A program made the position numbers and the translations under genes. Below the pieces are notes generated by a model. The model worked only from the letters and a program-made list of their open reading frames with translations, did no database searches and had not been told where the DNA came from. Shown here in pieces: positions 1 to 5,762 of a stretch of DNA of 5,798 bases; the stretch's first letter is position 1; each line of letters starts with the position of its first letter. The stretch is from an uncultured Holophagaceae bacterium (GTDB lineage: Bacteria; Acidobacteriota; Holophagae; Holophagales; Holophagaceae), in NCBI GenBank assembly GCA_903927605.1, contig CAIYNT010000072.1, forward strand, positions 1 through 5,798, in the 5' to 3' direction.

Positions 1-28
1 AGGCCCCCTGAATGGGGGCCTTTGTTTT
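1..28 (+). terminator. Intrinsic terminator of a gene left of the window, possibly bidirectional
   Basis: An 8-bp perfect stem (AGGCCCCC at 1-8, GGGGGCCT at 14-21) with a 5-nt loop TGAAT is followed by TTTGTTTT on the + strand. This is the classic shape of a rho-independent terminator for a + strand gene ending before the window. It also lies immediately 3' of the minus-strand tRNA gene, so it may end that transcript too, but any T-tract for that direction would be beyond the window edge and cannot be seen. Confidence 0.8.
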
Positions 29-103
29 GGTGCCTGGAGACGGAATCGAACCGCCGACACATGGATTTTCAATCCATTGCTCTACCAACTGAGCTACCCA
101 GGC
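28..103 (-). tRNA. tRNA-Phe, anticodon GAA
   Basis: The minus strand folds into a full 76-nt cloverleaf that decodes Phe codons UUC/UUU. The acceptor stem GCCTGGG pairs with TCCAGGC (one G-U pair), followed by discriminator A and a genome-encoded CCA at 28-30. The D arm is GCTC...GAGC with loop AGTTGGTA. The anticodon stem ATGGA/TCCAT encloses the loop TTGAAAA, with the GAA anticodon complementary to positions 68-70. The variable loop is GTGTC. The T arm GGCGG/CCGTC encloses TTCGATT. U8 and A9 are in place. The gene diverges from the membrane-protein gene that starts at 211. Confidence 0.97.
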
Positions 104-113
104 AGGAAGGACA

Positions 114-141
114 AGGATATCAGGCGGGGGCGCATTTTCAA
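114..141 (-). promoter_or_regulatory. Probable sigma-70-type promoter of tRNA-Phe
   Basis: Read on the minus strand, TTGAAA (136-141) is a good -35 match and TATCCT (114-119) a fair -10 match, separated by 16 bp. The -10 ends 10 bp before the mature tRNA 5' end at 103, so transcription would begin with only a few leader nucleotides. This is inference from consensus and position; no other comparable pair was seen in this gap. Confidence 0.55.
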
Positions 142-159
142 GTGCCAGGAACGGGCAGA

Positions 160-187
160 TTGGTGCATCCTCAATGGTTTGGTGCAT
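160..187 (+). repeat. Short direct repeat upstream of the membrane-protein gene
   Basis: TTGGTGCAT occurs at 160-168 and again at 179-187, a 19-bp period, in the gap between the divergent tRNA and the gene starting at 211. The spacing is close to two helical turns, as for tandem protein-binding half-sites, and the second copy ends 23 bp before the start codon. Two 9-bp copies may also be chance. No convincing + strand promoter was found beside them. Confidence 0.3.
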
Positions 188-210
188 TCATCGTTCAGTC
201 GAGGTCCGTC

Positions 211-891
211 ATGGCACGTCCCAGCAGTCATCGTGAGATCCAAGTCCAGAAGCCGGCCCAGAGCCTGGCTCACTTCCAGACCAAGCTGGGCCATGGGCAG
301 GAGGAGGACGGCGGACTGCTGAAGCCCATCCTCATCGGCATCACCTCGGTCGTGGCCGTGGGCATCCTCTTCGGCGCCTGGAGCGCTTGGCAGACCTCCA
401 CCGCCGAAAAGCATGAGAGCGCGCTCTCGGCCCTGGTCATGGAAGTGGAAGGCGATGGCGTCGCCCCTGTGGCCACCCCCGAAGTTGAGAAGCGCATGCG
501 TGAGCGTCTGCCCCGCCTGGAGGCCCTGGTGGCCGCGGCGCCCTCTTCCCGCAAGGACATCACCGCCGGCCTGCTGGCTAACTGGCGTCTGACCTTGGAT
601 GGCAAGGGCGCCGCCCCCGCCAAGGCTGAGGATGCCTGGGGCCAGATCCGCCTAGCCCAGCGCGCCATCGCCCTGGGCCAGAGTCAGGAAGCCCGCACCC
701 AACTCGACCCCCTCCGCGCCAAAGCCACCCCGGGTGAAGCCTGGGCCGAGGCCTACTGGGCCGCCCAGTTCGATGCCGATGCCCTCACCTCGGATCGTAC
801 CCAGGCCCTCAAGGATCTGGCGGAATACAAGGCCCGCTTTAAGGGCCGCGGGGACGCCTCCGCCCTGGAAGCGCGCCTGCAGAGCATCTGA
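211..891 (+). CDS. Unrecognised single-pass membrane protein with helical, possibly TPR-like, extracytoplasmic domain
   Basis: I do not recognise this 226-aa protein as a named family. Residues 1-38 are polar and probably cytoplasmic. Residues about 39-60 (PILIGITSVVAVGILFGAW) form one hydrophobic segment without a cleavage site, so this is likely a signal anchor. The rest is Ala/Leu/Glu/Arg-rich and predicted helical. Its second half, from about residue 145 (EDAWGQIRLAQRAIALGQ), has the Ala-Leu spacing of TPR-type helix pairs. Topology and size recall YfgM-like inner-membrane proteins with a periplasmic TPR, but this is only a resemblance. The ATG at 211 was chosen because GAGG (201-204) lies 6 nt upstream; the frame is open from 22, but that extension would run across the antisense tRNA. 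The stop lies 24 bp before the phosphorylase start, suggesting one transcript. Confidence 0.8.
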   Translation: MARPSSHREIQVQKPAQSLAHFQTKLGHGQEEDGGLLKPILIGITSVVAVGILFGAWSAWQTSTAEKHESALSALVMEVEGDGVAPVATPEVEKRMRERLPRLEALVAAAPSSRKDITAGLLANWRLTLDGKGAAPAKAEDAWGQIRLAQRAIALGQSQEARTQLDPLRAKATPGEAWAEAYWAAQFDADALTSDRTQALKDLAEYKARFKGRGDASALEARLQSI

Positions 892-915
892 ATTCACACA
901 TAGAGGAGTCATCCC

Positions 916-2220
916 ATGCGGATGTACGACCTGATCTACACCAAGAAGTTGGGCGGAGCCCTGTCTCCAGAACAAATTGCGTTCTGGGTGAAGGGAGCTG
1001 CGGACGGCAGCATCCCGGATGAACAAAGCGCCTCGTTGCTCATGGCCACCTGCTGGCGCGGCATGAGCACGGAGGAGACCCTGGCCCTCACCCTGGCCAT
1101 GCGCGACTCAGGCAAGCGCCTGGATCTGTCCTCAGTACCCGGCCTCAAGGTGGACAAGCACAGCACTGGCGGCGTGGGTGACAAGACCACCCTCATCCTG
1201 GGTCCCATCGTGGCGGCCTGTGGCGTGCCCTGCCCCATGTTCAGTGGGCGCGGCCTGGGGCACACGGGCGGCACCGTGGACAAATTCGCAGCCATCCCCG
1301 GCCTGAAGGTTGAACTGAGCGAGGCGGAATTCCTCCGCAGCCTAGCCGAGACCCGCTTCGCAAATTCCGCGCAGACCGCCGACATCGCACCCGCAGACAA
1401 GAAGCTCTACGCCCTACGCGACATCACGGCCACGGTGGAAAGCATCCCCCTCATCACCGCCAGCATCATGTCCAAAAAGCTGGCCGGTGGTGCCGACGCC
1501 TTGGTCTTAGACGTGAAGTGCGGCCCCACGGCCTTCATGAAGACCCTAGAAGATTCGACCACCCTGGCCCAAAGCATGGTGGACGTCGGCACTGCCCACG
1601 GCATGCAGATCCGCGCCCTCATCACCCGCATGGACGCGCCCCTGGGCTGGGCCATCGGCAATGCTTTGGAGGTCATGGAGTCCGTGGAAATTCTGAGGGG
1701 GGAGCATGCCGACTCCGAGTTGGCCCAAATGAGTTTCCGCCTGGCCGCCGAGATGCTCATCATGGGCGGCGTGGCCTGCACTCTGGAACAAGCTCTGGCC
1801 CGCGTCCAGGCCAGCATTCAGGATGGCTCCGCCATGGACACCCTGCGCCGCTTTGTGACCCTCAATGGCGGCGACGCCGCGACCCTTGACGACTTCAGCC
1901 GTCTGCCTCAGCCCGGCCAATTCATTGAGGTCCTTGCCCCCCGCGACGGCTACATAAGCGCGATGGACGGCCGGGCCCTCGGCATCCTAGCCATGGACCT
2001 GGGCGCCGGGCGCCGGGACCGCAACGATGTCCTCGACCTGGGAGTAGGCATTCGCGTGCGAGTGATCGTCGGACAGAAGGTACACAAAAATGAATCCATG
2101 TTCACCATCTACGCCAAGGCTGGCGCCCAGGTGAACACGGCTTTATACCAGGATGTAATTACCTGGAGCGAGGTGGCGCCCCAGCCGAAGGGCTGGCTCT
2201 TGGGCAGCATAGGCTGCTGA
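916..2220 (+). CDS. deoA: Pyrimidine-nucleoside / thymidine phosphorylase
   Basis: Cytosolic salvage enzyme that splits thymidine (and, in the PyNP type, uridine) with phosphate into base and (deoxy)ribose 1-phosphate. The 434 aa match the usual length (PyNP about 433, E. coli DeoA 440). Visible motifs are VDKHSTGGVGDK (79-90, phosphate loop), SGRGLGHTGGTVDK (110-123, family signature), PADKKLYALRD (159-169), SIMSKK (183-188), GNALEV (248-253), and a C-terminal PYNP_C-like domain from about 340. By alignment from memory with E. coli DeoA, K81, H82, S83, S110, T120, R168, S183 and K187 match the known substrate and phosphate residues at a constant offset of 3. Several neighbouring conserved positions differ (see findings). 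GAGGAG at 903-908 lies 7 nt before ATG. PyNP (pdp) versus DeoA specificity cannot be settled from sequence, so the symbol is provisional. Confidence 0.95.
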   Translation: MRMYDLIYTKKLGGALSPEQIAFWVKGAADGSIPDEQSASLLMATCWRGMSTEETLALTLAMRDSGKRLDLSSVPGLKVDKHSTGGVGDKTTLILGPIVAACGVPCPMFSGRGLGHTGGTVDKFAAIPGLKVELSEAEFLRSLAETRFANSAQTADIAPADKKLYALRDITATVESIPLITASIMSKKLAGGADALVLDVKCGPTAFMKTLEDSTTLAQSMVDVGTAHGMQIRALITRMDAPLGWAIGNALEVMESVEILRGEHADSELAQMSFRLAAEMLIMGGVACTLEQALARVQASIQDGSAMDTLRRFVTLNGGDAATLDDFSRLPQPGQFIEVLAPRDGYISAMDGRALGILAMDLGAGRRDRNDVLDLGVGIRVRVIVGQKVHKNESMFTIYAKAGAQVNTALYQDVITWSEVAPQPKGWLLGSIGC

Positions 2221-2407
2221 TGCCAGGCCCAGGCCAATCCTCGGATTCAACTTCGAAACCCCAAGCCCTATCGCAGACCACCGCCTCCGAATTGACCTTT
2301 TTTCAACAAATCGGGGCCAGACTCTTGGGATCAGGGGGTCAACTGCTCCTGGAAACCCTATTGGGTGACGAAATCTGGACAGTTTTCGATTCAGTCACGT
2401 GCAGATC

Positions 2408-2426
2408 CAGGGAACTTAGTTCCCTG
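2408..2426. promoter_or_regulatory. 19-bp palindrome, operator-like
   Basis: CAGGGAACTTAGTTCCCTG is symmetrical over 9-bp arms around the single base T2417, with no mismatch. As DNA it looks like a binding site for a dimeric regulator. As RNA it would be an 8-bp hairpin with a TTA loop, followed by ACATTTCATTAATCTT, which is too interrupted for a good terminator tail. It sits 188 bp after the phosphorylase stop and 209 bp before the receptor start, so it could control the receptor or weakly end the upstream operon. The role is inferred. Confidence 0.45.
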
Positions 2427-2508
2427 ACATTTCATTAATCTTACAGAATCTCCTTGTCCCCCCTGGTATTGTTACCCGTTCGTCCCCAAGTTCTTTCCCA
2501 ACCCCCTT

Positions 2509-2577
2509 TTCAATCCCGGCAAGAATTTATAAAAAATTCTTCAGCCGCTGAGGACTCAATTCCCGTCCCGGATTGAA
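2509..2577 (+). repeat. Nested inverted repeats before the receptor gene
   Basis: Outer arms TTCAATCC (2509-2516) and GGATTGAA (2570-2577) enclose two smaller inverted repeats: AAGAATTT/AAATTCTT (2521-2528 and 2534-2541, 5-nt spacer) and TCAG/CTGA (2541-2551). If transcribed, the region could fold as a branched structure ending 58 nt before the start codon. A small hairpin TCCC-TTC-GGGA (2587-2597) follows. These pairings are directly visible; a regulatory role is speculative. Confidence 0.4.
2528..2533 (+). promoter_or_regulatory. Weak candidate -10 element for the receptor gene
   Basis: TATAAA is the best -10-like hexamer in the 200 bp before the receptor gene. It would place the transcript start near 2540, with a leader of about 95 nt. 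No good -35 hexamer lies 16-18 bp upstream (CCTTTT at 2505-2510), and the hexamer falls inside an AT-rich inverted repeat, so it may be coincidental. Confidence 0.25.
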
Positions 2578-2635
2578 TGCCGCTTTTCCCTTCGGGACCC
2601 CCCCCTCTACCCGTCCCGACCTTTTGGAGGATGCT

Positions 2636-5600
2636 ATGCATCTCTTGAACAACCGCCTGGGCCGTCTCACGGCTCTCATCGCCCTGGGCGGGGCTGCTCT
2701 TTACTCTCAGGGCACCCAGACCGCCAATATCACGGGCTCGGTCGTGGACGCCGCTGGCGCCCCCCTCGCCGGTGTGGTCGTCCGCCTCAGCTCCCCCGCC
2801 CTCCAGGGCGTGCGCACCTACACCACGGACGTCAGCGGCAAGTTCATTGCCCGCCTGCTGCCTCCCGGTTACTACACCATCCAGTACACCAAGGATGGCC
2901 TCGAGACCCGCAAGATCAACGAGCAGATCGGCATCGATCAGACCTTCAGCCCCAAGATGACCCTCACCAAGGTGGGCGGCGCTGTGGTTGAAGTGATCGC
3001 CGCCGCTCCCGCCGTGGACAAGACGGACATCAAGACCGCCACAAACTACCGTGCCGACAACGTCGACATGCTGCCCAACGCCCGCACGATGGAAGGCGTC
3101 GCCCTCCTCACCCCCGGCGTCACCGTCGGTGTCGGCGGCCGCGTCCAGATCCGTGGTGCCCAGACCTCCGGCAACCTCTACCTGCTGGACGGCCAGAACA
3201 TCGCTGACAACGCCTACAACAACCGTGGCGTCACCCTCATCGATGACTCCATCGAAGAGACCCAGGTCGTCACCGGTGCCATGTCTGCCGAATACGGCGA
3301 TGTGGACGGCGGCGTCATCAACGCCATCACCCGCTCCGGCAGCAACGAGTTCTCGGGCTCCCTGCGCTGGGAACTGAGCGACGGCGCCTGGAATGCCACC
3401 GCCCCCACCCAGGCCCGCGCCTCGATCCTGAACGTCATGAACGAGACCAAGACCCTCTACCTGAGCGGCCCCATCGTCAAGGACAAGCTCTGGTTCGCCG
3501 GTTCCTACTTCAAGACCAACAGCGGCTCCACCGCTGGCATCACCGCTGACCTCAACGCTGGCGCCGGGTACTACCCCAAGCTCGGCACGCCTCTGGCCGC
3601 CCAGAACCTCAATGACCCCACTGGAACCATGGGCCTGAACGCTGGCTACACGCTGACCTCGGCCGAGATCCGCCGCCAGGCCAAGCTGACCTGGTCCATC
3701 AACCAGGACCACACCCTGGTGGCTTCCTACATGCGGAACGCCAACAACCAGGTCAACCGGAACTACTCCGCCGGTGAAATCCTGTCCCTGGTGCCCCAGA
3801 TCAGCACCTCTGACTTCTTCAACATGGCGCTCCGTTCCGCCTGGACCAGCAACCTGACCACGGAACTGCGCTATGGCAAGAAGCACCAGAACCTGTCCGC
3901 GGGCGGCGCCGGCAACGGCCAGAGCCCCTTCTACAACGATGACAACGGCTACTACTACAACAACGGCATCTTCGACAGCACGGATGGCGGTGACGAGCGC
4001 GACAACCAGACTCTGAACCTCAAGGCCAGCCTCTTCTGGAACGCTGCCGGCAGCCACCAGACCGACTTCGGCGTCGACTACTATGAGGGCACCCGCAAGG
4101 CCAAGAACTCCCAGACCCCCTCGGGCTACATCATCGAGGTCTACGGCCTCAACATGAATCCCGCCCTCCAGTACCCCGCCGGCACCACCGTGGGCGCCCG
4201 CGTGGCCTTCGGCGAGTCCATCTGGACGTACCAGAACGGCACTGGCTCCGCCAAGAACGACTCCATCGGCCTCTACGTCAATGACAAGTGGAGCGTCGAC
4301 CAGCACTGGAACTTCCAGGCCGGCCTGCGCTACGACAAGTACAACGCCAAGAACGAGAGCGGCAGCCAGACCGCCGGCGCCAGCGGCCTCAGCCCCCGCT
4401 TCGGTGTGAAGTACGATCTGAACGGCGACAGCAAGCACATCTTCGGTGCCAGCTACGCCCGCTACAACGCCAAGGTCCTGGAAGGCATCACCAACTCTGT
4501 CACCAGCCAGGGCAACCCCACCGAGATCGACTACGCCTACAAGGGACCCGGCGGCCCCCAGAGCTTCGCCGTCCTGCAGAATCTGGCGAACTACGACTTC
4601 ACGACCAATGGCGTGCAGTACTACAACGATCCCAAGCTGAACGTGAAGCTGGCCACCAACCTGAAGGCTCCCACCACGGATGAGCTCCAGGCCAGCTACG
4701 CATACTCCTTCAACTTCGGCCCCATGGGCGACGGCTACTTGAAGGTCACCGGCGTCGACAAGAAGTGGAAGAATCTCATCGACTACAGTGTTGGCAACAA
4801 CGGTACCGTCAGCACCGCCACCGGCCCCGTCTACATCAAGGTCTGGGCGAACAACCCCGATGCCGTCCGCACCTACAAGGGTCTGGAAGTGGAATCCCAG
4901 TACAACGTCAATCAGTGGAGCTTCCTGGGCAACATCACCTGGAGCCAACTGAAGGGCAACTACGAAGGTGAAGGCACCAGCAGCCCCGCCCGCGGCGAAG
5001 GCATCCACAACTTCGACACCCAGAACGGTGTGACCAACTACAACAACCAGGATACGGTCCCCAGCGGCTACCTGACGGGCCACCAGCCCATCCGCTCCCG
5101 CATCACCGGCAGCCGCACCTACCTCAGCGAATACGGCAAGACTTCCATCGGTCTGGTCTACCGCTTTGATTCCGGCGCCCACTACAGCAACACCCGCACC
5201 ATCACCCGCGGCCGCCTCGGCGGTTACATCGGCGGCGTGCCCAATGCGACTGGCAGCAATACCAACATCAGCTCCCAGTGGGGCGCCAGTGGCTCCCAGT
5301 ACATGGACGAGACTCGGGGCGCGGGCGTCTTCGAAGCCCAGTCCTACCTCGATCTGGCCCTCACCCACGACTTCCCCCTCTTCAAGGTGGGCAGCAAGAA
5401 CGTGACGGCCTTCGGCAAGCTGAACATCGGCAACGTCCTGAACCACCAGCAGGTCGTCACCTTCGCCACTGGCTACTCGGCCGCCACCGGTTCCTTCGGT
5501 GTCGCCGGCGGCGGTGTGAACTCCCCCCTGGGTCAAGAGCGCTACCTTCGGCCTCCCCACCAGCTACCTGAACTACGCCACGCCCCGCACCGTGGTCATC

Positions 5601-5671
5601 TCTGCCGGCTTCCGCTTCTAAGCGACCCTGGCACTACCCGAAACGAGGCCCGCAAGGGCCTCGTTTTTTAG
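2636..5671 (+). CDS. Oar-like TonB-dependent outer-membrane receptor with frameshifted C-terminus
   Basis: Outer-membrane transporter expected to import a bulky ligand using TonB energy; the ligand is unknown. Domains: signal peptide 1 to about 26 (basic R7/R10, hydrophobic 11-23); carboxypeptidase-regulatory-like beta-sandwich about 30-110 (NITGSVVDAAGAPLAGVVV, then DVSGKFIARLLPPGYYTI); plug about 135-240 (VQIRGAQTSGNLYLLDGQNI, EYGDVDGGVINAITRSG); then a Tyr/Asn/Gly-rich barrel. No clear TonB box was identified. The ATG at 2636 has TGGAGG 5 nt upstream; the frame is open from a TTG at 2573, but that has no ribosome-binding site. Codons are almost uniformly C-ending (AAC, TAC, GGC, ATC), suggesting high expression. 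The open frame gives 1011 aa, but residues from about 967 are not receptor-like. The natural end is in another frame and stops at 5621; with one base removed the protein would be 994 aa. It may be annotated elsewhere as a frameshifted pseudogene. Confidence 0.92.
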   Translation: MHLLNNRLGRLTALIALGGAALYSQGTQTANITGSVVDAAGAPLAGVVVRLSSPALQGVRTYTTDVSGKFIARLLPPGYYTIQYTKDGLETRKINEQIGIDQTFSPKMTLTKVGGAVVEVIAAAPAVDKTDIKTATNYRADNVDMLPNARTMEGVALLTPGVTVGVGGRVQIRGAQTSGNLYLLDGQNIADNAYNNRGVTLIDDSIEETQVVTGAMSAEYGDVDGGVINAITRSGSNEFSGSLRWELSDGAWNATAPTQARASILNVMNETKTLYLSGPIVKDKLWFAGSYFKTNSGSTAGITADLNAGAGYYPKLGTPLAAQNLNDPTGTMGLNAGYTLTSAEIRRQAKLTWSINQDHTLVASYMRNANNQVNRNYSAGEILSLVPQISTSDFFNMALRSAWTSNLTTELRYGKKHQNLSAGGAGNGQSPFYNDDNGYYYNNGIFDSTDGGDERDNQTLNLKASLFWNAAGSHQTDFGVDYYEGTRKAKNSQTPSGYIIEVYGLNMNPALQYPAGTTVGARVAFGESIWTYQNGTGSAKNDSIGLYVNDKWSVDQHWNFQAGLRYDKYNAKNESGSQTAGASGLSPRFGVKYDLNGDSKHIFGASYARYNAKVLEGITNSVTSQGNPTEIDYAYKGPGGPQSFAVLQNLANYDFTTNGVQYYNDPKLNVKLATNLKAPTTDELQASYAYSFNFGPMGDGYLKVTGVDKKWKNLIDYSVGNNGTVSTATGPVYIKVWANNPDAVRTYKGLEVESQYNVNQWSFLGNITWSQLKGNYEGEGTSSPARGEGIHNFDTQNGVTNYNNQDTVPSGYLTGHQPIRSRITGSRTYLSEYGKTSIGLVYRFDSGAHYSNTRTITRGRLGGYIGGVPNATGSNTNISSQWGASGSQYMDETRGAGVFEAQSYLDLALTHDFPLFKVGSKNVTAFGKLNIGNVLNHQQVVTFATGYSAATGSFGVAGGGVNSPLGQERYLRPPHQLPELRHAPHRGHLCRLPLLSDPGTTRNEARKGLVF
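5538..5621 (+). other. Displaced C-terminal barrel strands of the receptor
   Basis: In the frame starting at AGC 5538, the sequence reads SATFGLPTSYLNY, then ATPRTVV, then ISAGFRF and TAA (5619-5621). An alternating final beta-strand ending in a terminal Phe is the hallmark of outer-membrane barrel proteins and of Oar-like receptors. The main reading frame is one base out of register here and gives a Pro/His/Arg-rich tail (RYLRPPHQLPELRHAPHRGH). These codons are therefore the true 3' end of the receptor gene, separated by a one-base indel. Confidence 0.88.
5641..5669 (+). terminator. Intrinsic terminator of the receptor gene
   Basis: A perfect stem of up to 11 bp (AAACGAGGCCC at 5641-5651, GGGCCTCGTTT at 5656-5666) is capped by a GCAA tetraloop and runs into six Ts (5664-5669). 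It starts 19 bp after the natural TAA (5619-5621), the expected spacing. The out-of-frame reading passes through the whole hairpin to a TAG whose first base is the last T of the tract, which a working gene would not be expected to do. The adenines before the stem could make it partly bidirectional. Confidence 0.93.
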
Positions 5672-5700
5672 GTTCATCGCGTTATAGCGTGAGGTAAAGG

Positions 5701-5762
5701 GACACCGGCAGTCCTCTGAGACCCTTGTGTTTGCTGAGAACGCATGGGGAGGTGCCGGTGTC
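5701..5762. repeat. 10-bp inverted repeat, unassigned
   Basis: GACACCGGCA (5701-5710) is the exact inverse of TGCCGGTGTC (5753-5762), with 42 bp between. The flanks diverge (GTCCTC inside the left arm, GGGGAGG inside the right arm). It lies downstream of the receptor terminator. It could be an RNA stem, a repeat of the kind linked to small mobile elements, or a control site for a gene starting here. No transposase can be recognised in the part visible. Confidence 0.4.

Larger units (their letters stand above)
2221..2635. other. Intergenic region, 415 bp, no convincing gene
   Basis: This stretch between the phosphorylase and the receptor gene is visibly less GC-rich than its neighbours. It has a 72-codon open frame (2220-2438) that I reject. 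The phosphorylase reading frame ends in two small hairpins, CCAGCC/GGCTGG (2181-2196) and GCAGC/GCTGC (2204-2217), but neither has a T-tract, so no intrinsic terminator for that operon is evident. The right half holds the palindrome at 2408-2426, the nested inverted repeats at 2509-2577, and the ribosome-binding site TGGAGG (2625-2630). No known riboswitch was recognised; in particular no cobalamin-box-like motif was seen, although that element often precedes TonB-dependent receptors. Confidence 0.6.

Noticed and set aside
22..210. Upstream extension of the membrane-protein frame, beginning at 22.
   Set aside because: It reads across the antisense tRNA-Phe and its promoter. The ATG at 211 has a good ribosome-binding site and gives a sensible signal-anchor protein.
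2181..2217. Two adjacent hairpins at the end of the phosphorylase gene as a terminator.
   Set aside because: Stems are short (6 and 5 bp), lie inside the coding sequence and have no T-tract.
2220..2438. A 72-codon frame whose ATG overlaps the phosphorylase stop (TGATG), which could suggest translational coupling.
   Set aside because: No clear ribosome-binding site, a low-complexity Ser/Gln/Thr-rich start, no recognisable domain, and its end contains the 19-bp palindrome. The overlap is most likely chance.
2573..2635. Longer receptor start at TTG 2573.
   Set aside because: It adds a Pro-rich segment before the signal peptide and lacks a ribosome-binding site, whereas ATG 2636 has TGGAGG at 5 nt and a normal signal peptide.
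4288..4683. Arg/Gln-rich open frames inside the receptor gene (also 4765-4971 and 5278-5571).
   Set aside because: These are shadow frames of the receptor. Only the end of the 5278-5571 region lies near real displaced coding sequence, and that is in a different frame (5538-5621).
2510..5560. A 1016-codon open frame on the minus strand, antisense to the receptor gene.
   Set aside because: Its product is a monotonous Gly/Ala/Val/Asp/Glu-rich string with no domain. It arises because C-ending codons in the receptor leave few stops in the opposite strand. The sense frame has a signal peptide, plug motifs, a ribosome-binding site and a terminator.
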